The notes beneath the pieces were generated by a model. The model was not told the origin of the DNA. It saw nothing but the letters and a program-made list of their open reading frames with translations, and did no database searches. The translations under genes and the position numbers were made by a program. Shown here piece after piece: positions 45,120-53,381 of a stretch of DNA of 64,000 bases; the stretch's first letter is position 1, and every line of letters begins with the position of its first letter. This DNA is from JBCCFC01 sp965213595 (GTDB lineage Bacteria > Chloroflexota > Anaerolineae > Caldilineales > Caldilineaceae): positions 3,100,001-3,164,000 of the forward strand of contig CBDBZO010000006.1 in NCBI GenBank assembly GCA_965213595.1, written 5' to 3'.

Positions 45120-45929
45120 ATGGCAAAAACCATTCTCATTACCGGTTCGACTGACGGCATCGGATTGGAAACGGCGAAGATGCTGCTCTCGGCGGGTCAC
45201 CACGTGTTGCTGCATGGGCGCAATCCGTCGAAGTTGGCAGATGTGGAAAAAGAACTTTCGGCACTATCGGGGGACGGCGAGGTTGAAAGCTATGTGACGG
45301 ATTTGTCGAACATGGCCGAGGTCGAGGCGTTGGCCATGGCGGTAGCCGAAAAGCACGACAAACTCGACGTGCTGATCAACAATGCGGGCGTCTACAACAC
45401 GTCCAATCCAGTCACGCCGGACGGGCTTGACGTGCGCTTTGCCGTCAACACAATCGCCCCCTACCTGCTGACGCAGCGACTCTTGCCGTTGATGGACGCG
45501 TCGGGCCGAGTGATCAACCTCTCCTCCGCGGCGCAGTCTCCGGTCGATACGCAGGCGCTGGCCGGGCAGGGCCGCCTGTCCGACGGCGCGGCCTATGCGC
45601 AGAGCAAGCTGGCGCTGACCATGTGGTCGCGTGCGCTGGCCCTTTCGCTTGGGGATAGTGGCCCGGCTATCATCGCGGTCAATCCCGGATCAATGCTTGG
45701 CACCAAGATGGTGAAAGAGGCCTTTGGTGCGGCGGGCAAAGATGTAAATATCGGCGCGAAAATTTTGGTTCGCGCGGCGCTGTCTGACGAATTTGCGACT
45801 GCGTCCGGCCAGTACTTTGACAACGACAGGAGGCAATTTTCTTCGCCCCATCCCGATGCGCTTGATCGGAGGAAATGCGACGAGATTGTGCGTACCATCG
45901 AGGGAGTTTTGGCTGAACGAAAGCAATAG
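45120..45929 (+). CDS. SDR oxidoreductase
   Basis: 269 residues from ATG 45120; AAGGAG at 45106-45111 excludes the longer frame that starts inside the preceding gene. Marks: ITGSTDGIGLETAKML, NNAGVYN, Ser in INLSSAAQSP and YAQSKLAL. It is probably NADP-dependent, with an unknown substrate, and likely co-transcribed with the LLM enzyme under LysR control. It ends LAERKQ. Confidence 0.88.
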   Translation: MAKTILITGSTDGIGLETAKMLLSAGHHVLLHGRNPSKLADVEKELSALSGDGEVESYVTDLSNMAEVEALAMAVAEKHDKLDVLINNAGVYNTSNPVTPDGLDVRFAVNTIAPYLLTQRLLPLMDASGRVINLSSAAQSPVDTQALAGQGRLSDGAAYAQSKLALTMWSRALALSLGDSGPAIIAVNPGSMLGTKMVKEAFGAAGKDVNIGAKILVRAALSDEFATASGQYFDNDRRQFSSPHPDALDRRKCDEIVRTIEGVLAERKQ

Positions 45930-45985
45930 CCTAGAGTTGTAGACGCTTTACACCACGAGACGAATAGGGAGCTAATTACGCACAC

Positions 45986-47497
45986 ATGCTCAGGTTAAAT
46001 CGATTCAATCAGTGGTGGCGCGTGCCGCGGATGCGCGCCGATGAGGAGTTGGAAAAAGAGCGCAAGGCGACGTGGCTTGAGCTCTTTTTCGATCTGGTCT
46101 TCGTGGTTTTTGTTGCCGAACTTGCCCACTCGCTCGGCGGCGACCCATCGTGGTCTGCCGTTGGGGGCTTTGTGCTGATGTTTCTGGCGATGTGGTGGGT
46201 TTGGATCGGCAGCACCTACTACAACGACCGCTATGAAACCGACGATTTGGCCCACCGCGTCTTTACCTTTTTGCTCATGGTCGGCGTTGCGTCCATGGGC
46301 TTCTACGTCCACGGCGGGCTGAACGAAGGCACGGTTGGCTTTGCGCTCTCGTATGTCTTTGCGCGGGTGATCAATATCTACCTCTGGTGGCGGGCTGGTA
46401 AACACAACCCTCCCGCCCGCACGATGACCAATCGCTTTGTGATTGGCTTTTCCATTTCCGCCATTTTGTGGACAATCTCGATCTTTCTACCGCCGCCGCT
46501 GCGCTTTGCCTTCTGGGCGGCGGGGCTTGCGTTTGATATTATCACTCCCTTCACTACGCTGCGTGCGCAGGCAAAGCTCCCCGCACTGACCACCAGCCAC
46601 CTGCCCGAACGCTTTGGCGTCTTCGTGATTCTGGTCCTGCGCGAGCCCATCGCGGCCGTCATCGAAGGGACATCTGCCGCGAGTCACCACCTGACGCTCC
46701 AACTCGCCGTCGATGGCTTCCTAGGGCTGCTGCTCGCCTTTCTGCTCTGGTGGATCTACTTTGACCAAGTCGCAAATGAGCGGATTCGTGCGTCGATCTG
46801 GGCGCGCTTCGCCTGGGGCTACCTCCACATGCCGCTGATCTTTAGCATCACCGCGATTGGTGCCGGGCTGCTGCATGCATACGAAGTGGGTCGCGCGCCG
46901 CTGCCCGCGCCCGTCTATTGGTTGATCAGCGGCGGTGTTGGTCTCTTCCTCATTGCCAGCGCGCTCATCGAGTGGACCATCGACCTGTCGCACGATGAAA
47001 AAGAGAAGTTCTGGTTAGTCGATATGGCACGCTGGATTTCTGCCATCGCCGTGCTCGCCCTGGCTTGGGTCGCGCCCAGTCTGTCGCCCATGTCATTCTT
47101 TGCGTTATTGCTGCTCTTTGTTGCCGTGCCGGTTCTGCTGGAGCTTCTATTCGTGGAGCCCGTGTACGAGCAGCTTTCCTTTGTTGACGTGCCTGCCAAT
47201 GGCGAGGCGGACGCTGTCGCATGTGCTCATCGAAACGAAATTCGGGAAGTTACCCCAAGCAGTGACGTCTGCGAAGCGTGCCTGGCGGCGGGGCAGTGGT
47301 GGGTTCATTTGCGCATCTGTCGCATTTGTGGGCACGTCGGCTGCTGCGACTCCTCGCCCGGTCGGCACGCGACGGCTCACTACCACGAAACGGGCCACCC
47401 CATCATGCAGTCGTTTGAGGAGCATGAAAGGTGGGTCTATTGTTACGTGGATGAAGAGGTTATTGGCGAGATGGAAAAGGGCTGGGCGACACAATAA
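45986..47497 (+). CDS. LtrA-family membrane protein fused to a UBP-type zinc finger
   Basis: 503 residues. Residues about 25-400 are the LtrA (low temperature requirement A) multi-pass membrane domain, beginning with the typical TWLELFFDLVFVVFVAELAH and containing FGVFVILVLREPIAAVIEG. Residues about 411-490 form a UBP-type zinc finger: CAHRNEI, VCEACLAAGQWWVHLRIC, CGHVGCCDSSPGRHATAH and TGHPIMQSF. That finger binds ubiquitin C-termini in eukaryotes but is a redox or Zn module of unknown role in bacteria. The fusion is uncommon. The cytoplasmic finger would follow the last membrane helix. The gene appears monocistronic. Confidence 0.88.
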   Translation: MLRLNRFNQWWRVPRMRADEELEKERKATWLELFFDLVFVVFVAELAHSLGGDPSWSAVGGFVLMFLAMWWVWIGSTYYNDRYETDDLAHRVFTFLLMVGVASMGFYVHGGLNEGTVGFALSYVFARVINIYLWWRAGKHNPPARTMTNRFVIGFSISAILWTISIFLPPPLRFAFWAAGLAFDIITPFTTLRAQAKLPALTTSHLPERFGVFVILVLREPIAAVIEGTSAASHHLTLQLAVDGFLGLLLAFLLWWIYFDQVANERIRASIWARFAWGYLHMPLIFSITAIGAGLLHAYEVGRAPLPAPVYWLISGGVGLFLIASALIEWTIDLSHDEKEKFWLVDMARWISAIAVLALAWVAPSLSPMSFFALLLLFVAVPVLLELLFVEPVYEQLSFVDVPANGEADAVACAHRNEIREVTPSSDVCEACLAAGQWWVHLRICRICGHVGCCDSSPGRHATAHYHETGHPIMQSFEEHERWVYCYVDEEVIGEMEKGWATQ

Positions 47498-47546
47498 TCT
47501 GTGCCAGCGCGGATAGTCTATACAGTTCGGCAGGTTGAACAGCTCA

Positions 47547-47640
47547 ATCCGCGATTTTGGTCCACACGGGGTCGACGATTCCGGCCCTGCTGCTCTCCAT
47601 CTTGCCGCTGCTGGGCACTATGCTGATGGGCATTTCATCG
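47547..47640 (+). pseudogene. Remnant of a DoxX/DoxD-like gene 3' end
   Basis: IRDFGPHGVDD in one frame, then after one extra base (T at 47580) PALLLSILPLLGTMLMGI in the next. This matches the C-terminus of the protein at 35485-36228 (IRDFGPHGVDDPAMLLFILL, LGAMLMGIHF). Only the last 30 codons remain. It shows that a second copy once existed here. Confidence 0.65.
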
Positions 47641-47684
47641 TCATCTCCCGGAGGTCTAACTTACTGACGTTTTGAGCCTTGACA

Positions 47685-47726
47685 GACGCTATTTGATAGA
47701 CTCGGTGGGGTCTATCGAATAGCGTC
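47685..47726. terminator. Hairpin of 17-bp stem
   Basis: GACGCTATTTGATAGAC (47685-47701) pairs with GTCTATCGAATAGCGTC (47710-47726) with one wobble. It lies just after the convergent stop of the DoxX gene (47738) and may end its transcript. Confidence 0.6.
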
Positions 47727-47737
47727 CGCAGACACAA

Positions 47738-48118
47738 TCATACAATCATAAAGCGACCGTACGCCACAAACGCGGCTAGCAGCAGCAGAACGGCATTGCT
47801 CACCAGTGCCTGTGTCCCATCGCCTCTTCGCACGTGAAGCACGATTGCACCAATCATCGTCAGAACCAACCCCACGGCTGCCAGAGGCGTTAACCAGGGC
47901 AAAATCCCCGTGAGCTGCGGCAGAATCAAGCCGATAGCTGCCAAAATTTCCAGCACGCCAATCAGCTTGATGTTGGTGGCTGAAACATCATCAACCCAGG
48001 CCATGCGCTCGCCGTCACTCCCCTTTATCTCCTCTTTTGATCTGGTTGCTTTCATCACGCCGGCCATCAGAAAGAGCGCGGCGAGCAATCCTTGTAAAAT
48101 CCAAAGTGCAATGTTCAT
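47738..48118 (-). CDS. DoxX-family small membrane protein
   Basis: 126 residues from ATG 48118 with AGGAGA upstream. Four membrane helices are visible: LWILQGLLAALFLMAGVMKA, IKLIGVLEILAAIGLILPQ, LTPLAAVGLVLTMIGAIVLH and VSNAVLLLLAAFVAYGRF. FLMAGVMK and GVLEILAAIGL are typical of the DoxX-like group. DoxX proteins act with oxidoreductases in the membrane under oxidative stress. It follows the sensor kinase gene by 44 bp in the same direction and so is likely in the same operon and under its control. Confidence 0.85.
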   Translation of the reverse strand: MNIALWILQGLLAALFLMAGVMKATRSKEEIKGSDGERMAWVDDVSATNIKLIGVLEILAAIGLILPQLTGILPWLTPLAAVGLVLTMIGAIVLHVRRGDGTQALVSNAVLLLLAAFVAYGRFMIV

Positions 48119-48162
48119 TTTTGTCTCCTGTATATGGTAAATGTGGTTAACCAAGCGGGTGC

Positions 48163-49326
48163 CTAAAGCGGCAGGTTGATGGAAAAAGTCGTGCCTGCGC
48201 CAACGGTGGAAGAAACGGAGATTGTGCCGCCGTGTCCCTCGACAATCGCCTTGGCAATGGCTAAGCCGAGGCCAGATGTTTTGGGGTCGGTGCGGGCGCG
48301 GGCGCTGTCCGCGCGGTAGAAGCGCTCAAAAACGTGGGGCAAATCCTGAGCTGGGATGCCGCGGCCACTATCGCGAATTTGCAAGAGGACGTGTTGATTT
48401 TCAGCCGCCGCCCGCAACGCAATTTGCTCGCCAGCCGCAGTGAAACGCAGCGCATTGCTCACCAAATTATTGAGCACCTGCACCATCCGTGCAACATCCA
48501 CCGCCACCAGCGGCAAATCGGTATCGCCCACAACGGAAAGCGCGACGCCCTGCGCTTCGGCCTGGGGCAAGTAGGCAACGGCCGTGCGTTCGAGCAGCGC
48601 ACGCGGATCGGTGGGTCGCCGGTTCAGCGACAGCTTGCCCGCGTCGGAAAGCGACAGCGTGCGCAGGTCGTCCAGCAGATGTTGGAGCAGCTGCACCTGC
48701 TGGTTCATCACCTGATAAGTCTGTGGTGACTGCTGAATTTTGTCCTCGCTCAATCCTTCTGTGTAGCCAGCGAGCACGGTCAGCGGCGTGCGCAGATCGT
48801 GGGCAATATCGGCCGTCATCTGCTGGCGCAGCTGCTCGGCATGGGCTAGGTCGTGGCTCATTTGATTAAAGGCGTGGGTCAATTCGCCGATTTCATCCTG
48901 CGTGGTGACCGGCACCTGGTGGCCAAGCTGCCCATCCGCCAACGTCTGCGTCGCCGTGGTTAAGGTGCGCAGCGGTCGAATCAACTGCCGCGCCAACACA
49001 AGCCCAACGCCCAGCGCCAACAGCACGCCAATGCCGAGCCCCGTTGCAACGCCTCTGTAAACGGAATCTTCAAAATTGCCTGCTGGCGTGTTGGGCTCAA
49101 AGCGCCTGGGCGGTCGATCCGCTTTGCGCCCTATGTCTTGCGCTCTGGCCGGTGACAACTGCGCCGGTGGTGGCAGAACCGCCCCAGCAGTCGCCTCGAT
49201 CAGTTCATCAATAAACTGGTCAAACCCGTTAAAGGTGCTGTAGGTAACGATGGTCAGCGTTAGAATCGTCGCAACGACGGCTACACCGACAAACGAGAGC
49301 GTGAGCTTTGTGTTCAGCGAGCGCAT
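48163..49326 (-). CDS. Sensor histidine kinase (BaeS-like)
   Basis: 387 residues. Two membrane helices (about 9-30 and 95-115) flank a short outside loop of about 60 residues rich in Pro and Arg. A HAMP domain follows (RPLRTLTTATQTLADGQLGH), then HisKA with His176 in IAHDLRTPLTVLAG, and HATPase with N-box VLNNLVSNALRF, DSGRGIP and GLGLAIAKAIVEGHGG. It should phosphorylate the OmpR-type regulator encoded seven bases upstream. AAAGGAGG for its ATG lies in the last codons of that gene. Probably an envelope-stress sensor by similarity. Confidence 0.92.
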   Translation of the reverse strand: MRSLNTKLTLSFVGVAVVATILTLTIVTYSTFNGFDQFIDELIEATAGAVLPPPAQLSPARAQDIGRKADRPPRRFEPNTPAGNFEDSVYRGVATGLGIGVLLALGVGLVLARQLIRPLRTLTTATQTLADGQLGHQVPVTTQDEIGELTHAFNQMSHDLAHAEQLRQQMTADIAHDLRTPLTVLAGYTEGLSEDKIQQSPQTYQVMNQQVQLLQHLLDDLRTLSLSDAGKLSLNRRPTDPRALLERTAVAYLPQAEAQGVALSVVGDTDLPLVAVDVARMVQVLNNLVSNALRFTAAGEQIALRAAAENQHVLLQIRDSGRGIPAQDLPHVFERFYRADSARARTDPKTSGLGLAIAKAIVEGHGGTISVSSTVGAGTTFSINLPL

Positions 49327-49332
49327 GATGAC

Positions 49333-50022
49333 TCAATCCTCCTTTGGCCGCGCCAGCCGATAGCCAAAGCCATAGACCGTTTCGATGTAGCGCGGGTTTT
49401 TGGGATCCGGTTCAATCTTACGACGCAGACGGCGAATATGCGTGTCAACGCTGCGCTCGTAGCCATCGAAGCCAACGTCCTTCTCGTCGATGAGCTCCAG
49501 GCGCGAAAAAACGCGGTCGGGCGTTCGCATCAGCGTGTGTAAGATGGTAAATTCCGACGGCGTCAGGTCAACCACCTCCTCACAAACGGTCACGCGACGC
49601 GCGGCGCTGTCCAGCACAAGGTCGGCCACGCGCAAGACGTCGCCAGCCTGCGCTCCTTTTTGCGTTCGACGCAGCAGCGCACGCACGCGCGCCGTCAATT
49701 CGCGCATGCTAAACGGCTTGGTCACGTAATCGTCCGCACCCAATTCCAGGCCCAGCACCTTATCGTTTTCTTCCAGCTTGGCGGTCAACATGATGATAGG
49801 CGTCTCTGCTTCGCGACCATGAACGCGTATGAAATCGTACCCCGTCATCTCAGGCATCATCACGTCAAGCAGAATGAGGTCTGGCTTCTCATGGCGGGCA
49901 ACATAAAGCGCATCGCGGCCGTGGCTCGCCCCGACGACCCGAAACCTCTCCCCAGTCAGATATTTCTCAACCATCGACCGAATTTCTTTTTCGTCATCTG
50001 CAATCAAAATGGTCTGTGTCAT
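49333..50022 (-). CDS. OmpR-family response regulator
   Basis: 229 residues. Receiver domain with phosphorylatable Asp53 (LILLDVMMPEM), conserved Lys in GADDYVTKPFS, and a winged-helix DNA-binding domain (LTPSEFTILHTLMRTPDRVF, VDTHIRRLRRKIEPD, IETVYGFGYRL). First gene of the set regulator-kinase-DoxX. No direct-repeat operator was recognised in the short upstream region (50023-50082). Confidence 0.93.
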   Translation of the reverse strand: MTQTILIADDEKEIRSMVEKYLTGERFRVVGASHGRDALYVARHEKPDLILLDVMMPEMTGYDFIRVHGREAETPIIMLTAKLEENDKVLGLELGADDYVTKPFSMRELTARVRALLRRTQKGAQAGDVLRVADLVLDSAARRVTVCEEVVDLTPSEFTILHTLMRTPDRVFSRLELIDEKDVGFDGYERSVDTHIRRLRRKIEPDPKNPRYIETVYGFGYRLARPKED

Positions 50023-50082
50023 AATGGTGTGTTACTCATGAAAGAAAAGGACAGGTCTGCCGCCGACGGAAAGACAAGCGTG

Positions 50083-50160
50083 CTAGGGTGCAGCAATTGT
50101 CACGTGGTACAAAACCGTGTTGTCGGTTTCCAGGTCCGACCCCCAGCTTATCAAATTCAT
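50083..50160 (-). pseudogene. 3' remnant of the island lipoprotein gene
   Basis: The last 25 codons read ISWGSDLETDNTVLYHVTI and stop at TAG, matching the end of the lipoprotein at 27919-28767 (IWGLDLETNNTLLCRVTI). Nothing of the rest is seen. It shows that the lipoprotein island once had another copy next to the two-component genes. Confidence 0.65.
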
Positions 50161-50220
50161 AGACACGCTAACAGTGTTATCAATCACTGGCTTGGTCGAT
50201 AAACGGTGCCGATATAAACC

Positions 50221-50248
50221 GCCACCCATGATGATTGTCATGGGTGGC
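50221..50248. terminator. Hairpin with 11-bp stem
   Basis: GCCACCCATGA pairs with TCATGGGTGGC around TGATTG, 44 bp after the stop of the PDZ lipoprotein gene on the minus strand. No U-run follows. Confidence 0.5.
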
Positions 50249-50291
50249 GAAGTTCTATTTATTGTGGAGAGGACGGGTACGCTGGCAACGT

Positions 50292-50966
50292 CTACAGGCG
50301 CTGTCCCAGCGTCAACGGCAGGGTGATTGTGGTGCCATCGCGTAAAACCGTTAGCTGGATGGTCTGCCCGACCTGCGTATGGAAAACCAGGTAGCTATTC
50401 AGGTCGGCAAAATCGGCAATCGCTTGGCCGTTAATGGCAATGATTAGATCGCCACCGCGCCCGCTGTTCTGGTTGGCGGCAATCAGCCCAGCCTCGGCGG
50501 CCGGACTCTCCGGCGTCACGTTGACCACGTAAGCGCCCTGATTCTGTGGCAGGCCGTAAATCGATTGTTCGTTCAGAGAGACTTCACTATCAAAACTTGC
50601 GCCGATATAGGCATAGTCATACGTGCCGCTGGCGATTAGGCTGGGCACAATCTGCTGCACGGCAGCCACCGGAACCGAGAAGCCGACGCCGCTGCCCGTC
50701 CGCGTGGTCGAAGCAATGGCCGAATTGACGCCCACGACTTCCTCCAGGCCAAGCCCGGCTTGCAGATTATTCGCTACCGGCACAATCTGCCCCTGCGCGG
50801 CTAGTTGCGTCTCAACCTCGGCCTGCACGATTGCTGCAACATCGTCTGCATTAGTGGTTGTCTGTGTGCCAGCGCTGTCCAACACGGGTATAGATGCGCC
50901 ACAGCCCGCCAGGATCAAGGCAAACAGGAGCAGCGCGAATAGGCGCTGGTGGATGCTTCTTTTCAT
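50292..50966 (-). CDS. PDZ lipoprotein derived from an HtrA-type protease
   Basis: 224 residues from ATG 50966; the ATG two codons earlier overlaps the ribosome site GAAAGGA. Lipobox LILAGC, Cys22. After a short linker the sequence enters the last strands of a trypsin-like HtrA domain (VVGVNSAIAS, GVGFSVPVAAVQQIVPSLIA), followed by a PDZ domain (YVVNVTPESPAAEAGL, GGDLIIAINGQAIADFADL). The catalytic His, Asp and the GNSGGP Ser segment are absent, so it cannot be a protease. It may bind exposed C-termini of envelope proteins and act as sensor or decoy. Confidence 0.82.
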   Translation of the reverse strand: MKRSIHQRLFALLLFALILAGCGASIPVLDSAGTQTTTNADDVAAIVQAEVETQLAAQGQIVPVANNLQAGLGLEEVVGVNSAIASTTRTGSGVGFSVPVAAVQQIVPSLIASGTYDYAYIGASFDSEVSLNEQSIYGLPQNQGAYVVNVTPESPAAEAGLIAANQNSGRGGDLIIAINGQAIADFADLNSYLVFHTQVGQTIQLTVLRDGTTITLPLTLGQRL

Positions 50967-51052
50967 GGTCATTCCTTTCGCAAAAGCACAGAGAGCGCAG
51001 CTCGGACTGCGCCCTCCGTGCGAACTGCCGGTCAGCAGTTCCAGCTTATCCC

Positions 51053-51833
51053 TTACAGGTTACTGGCAGCGTCAACAGTGTTGGCCGGTGCCTGAAAGCG
51101 TGCGCCATTGGTTCCGTTGCCGTTGGGGCCATCAAAACCACGGCCCCGCGACCCGCGACCGCCGAAGCCGCGCCCGCTGCTCAAGAGCTGTTCGGCCTGC
51201 TCCTAGGTAACGACGCCATCCTGAACTGCCTGTTGCACAGCCTCTTCGCGGGTGCTGGCCGTGCTGTCGCTCAGATACGCTTTGAGCGTCCGTTGCGCCA
51301 GCTTCAGGTCGGCCTGCTCCTGGGTGATGGTTCCCTCAGCCACGGCCTGATCGAGCCCGTTCACCAAGGCGGTCTCTTCTGCGGCCTTCAGCTGTTCCAC
51401 GCTGATGCCGAGCGCATCGGCCATCAGCGTGTCGTAGTCGATTGTGTCGCTGCGGACGCGGCCGATCCGGCCAGACTCTTCGCTGCGGGCCCGCAGTTCG
51501 TCGGCCCGCTCTTGCCTGATCAGCCCTTCTGCGACCGCCTGATCGATGGCCGCACTGTGCGCAGCGGCTTCTGCTGCCTCCAGCTCTTCGACGCTGACGT
51601 TCAGGGCAGCAGCGAGCAGCTCGTCACTGTCCACGCCGCCAAGCCTGCTAGACGACCCCCGCACCCTGCTGCACAAAGCGCAACGTGGATGCAGCCTGGG
51701 TCTGCGTCTCTTGTGTCACCTCTTGCACAAGCGACGACGCATAGGTGCTATCCGCCGTCCATGCAACACCTGCGGTCAGCATGAGCGCTGCGGCTCCACC
51801 GACAACCCACTTTTTCAAATTGTTCTGTTTCAT
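51053..51833 (-). pseudogene. DUF2680-like secreted protein, broken by frameshift and stop
   Basis: A signal peptide (LKKWVVGGAAALMLTAGVAW) starts at 51833. The frame ends early at VQQGAGVV because of a five-base C run (51656-51660); dropping one base gives QQGAGSSSRLGGVDSDELL and continues to 51203. There an in-frame TAG interrupts GVVT-EQAEQLL where CAG is expected, and the frame goes on through a Gly/Arg-rich tail to TAA at 51053-51055. Repeated helical motifs (LNVSVEELEAAEAAA, LGISVEQLKAAEETA, AVAEGLI) resemble DUF2680-type proteins and the tails of the YHYH proteins. Two independent lesions argue for a true pseudogene. Confidence 0.72.
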
Positions 51834-52005
51834 TGTTCTGGTCTCCTTGAACTACGTACTTGTTGATTAACTACAAGAATATTGCTCTCTTACGAATCCC
51901 ATATTCAGCCGGGATTGATTCAAGGATAGCAAACAATTGTGGCTAAATTGTCGGCAGATTGTGACAATAATGTGTAGATTTCAACGTTCAGGACGCGGAT
52001 GCTCA

Positions 52006-52079
52006 TGACAGATGTCATCGTTTGCTCGACAAAACCATGGCAGCGGCCACGGGCACGTTTTAAGAAGTTCAGCTACAAT
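52006..52079 (+). promoter_or_regulatory. Two-box operator and promoter, copy C
   Basis: Box 1 TGACAGATGTCA (52006-52017) within perfect ATGACAGATGTCAT, box 2 TGGCAGCGGCCA (52038-52049), 32 bp apart, and -10 TACAAT (52074-52079) 24 bp after box 2. The kinase ATG lies at 52086, at the expected +1, so the mRNA is probably leaderless. It predicts positive autoregulation by the LuxR-type regulator two genes downstream. ATGACA-type dyads are known targets of related LiaR/DesR-type regulators. Confidence 0.7.
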
Positions 52080-52085
52080 GGAAAA

Positions 52086-53381
52086 ATGAGCCAGAGAGCC
52101 TTTTCTTTTCATACAGATCAATTGCTGCGGGTGGCCCTTATTTTGTGGGTAGCCTATTTCGGTGTGCTCGCGCTCGTCGATTGGTGGCTTGCAGATCGCG
52201 ATGCAGACGTGCTCTTCTATTACGCTGTTCAGATTGTGAATAGCCTGCTCATACTTGGGTTGACGCTGCTACCCTAGGGGCGCTTCTGGCAAGAGAAAGC
52301 GATGTTGCCCGTCGTGCTGGCGTTGATGGCCATCTTACCGACGATGACCGTTCACGTTATGCTGCGGATCGCATTCAGCGAGCCACTGCGCTCACCCGAT
52401 GGCATGACGCTGCGCCTGACGCCCATCCTGCTGATTGGGCTGCTGTTGACGGCTAGGCACTATCGCTGGCCTGCTGTGGTGCTCTTCAGCCTGGGCGTCG
52501 CTGCGCTCAATTTGGCGGGTATATTCGCGCTGCCTGGCGTCAACGGTATTGCTGCTGCTCTTCACTCTGAAGCCGTGCTCATCACGGGAATCCAAACAAT
52601 CAGCCTGTTGATGGTCGGCTACATGACAAGCGAGTTGATAGGCCGACTGCGGAGGCAGCAGCGCTCGCTGGAGGAGGCAAACGCCCAGCTGCGCGATCAG
52701 GCCAGCACCCAAGTCGAGCTGACCATTAGCCGCGAGCGCAACCGCATGGCGCGCGAACTCCACGACACGCTGGCCCACACGCTGAGCGGGCTGACCGTGC
52801 AGCTGCAAACGGTCAAAGCCTATTGGGCCATCGAGCCGGACATATCGCAGGAGATGTTGGATGTGGCGCTTTCGGCCACGCGCAGCGGGCTGCAGGAAAC
52901 TCGCCGCGCGCTTAAATCGCTCCGCGCCACCCCCCTGGCGGATTTGGGGCTATCGCTGGCGATTCAACAGCTGGCAGAAGCCGCGGCGGCGCGGGCCAAT
53001 CTGTCGCTGGCGCTTTCGATTGCCGAGCCGCTGCCGCACGTTGCGCCAGAAGTCAGCCACTGTCTCTACCGGGTGGCGCAAGAGGCCATGGCAAACGTGA
53101 TTTATCACGCCGATGCCAGGCATCTGTCCGTGAGCGCAGAGCACGTAAACATCGAGCACGCAGATATAGAGCACGCAAGCACTGAGCGTGGCGGGCGGGG
53201 GATTCGGCTGCGGGTGGCGGACGATGGAATCGGCTTTGAGCCAAGTGAGGAATACCCCAATCACTGGGGCGTGGCGGGGATGCACGAACGGGCGCAGCTG
53301 GTGGGCGGCTGCTTGTCGATCGAGAGCGCGCCGGGCCGCGGCACCGTGATCCAGCTCTTTATACCGGAGACGACCAGATGA
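52086..53381 (+). CDS. NarL-type sensor histidine kinase with an in-frame stop
   Basis: From ATG 52086 the frame runs 63 codons through two membrane helices to TAG (52275-52277), then continues in the same frame from GRFWQEKAMLPVV to 53381. ATG 52302 gives a 359-residue protein. The second part has more membrane helices and a HisKA_3 dimerisation domain with His in ARELHDTLAHTLSGL. A HATPase_c follows (LYRVAQEAMANVIYH, RVADDGIGFEP, GVAGMHERA). It is LiaS/DesK-like. Loss of the first two helices may alter sensing, or the stop may be an error (CAG or TGG to TAG). The stop overlaps the regulator start as ATGA. Confidence 0.85.

Noticed and set aside
51945..51990. Third copy of the TTGTGACA-AATTGT segment before the kinase gene
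   Set aside because: Only a short stretch is similar and the spacing differs from the copies at 38.5 and 39.9 kb; it could be chance.
51203..52277. Two in-frame TAG codons as evidence of amber recoding
   Set aside because: TAG is used as an ordinary stop by several intact genes here (for example at 3635, 5139 and 17858), and no suppressor tRNA was seen. Mutation or error is simpler.
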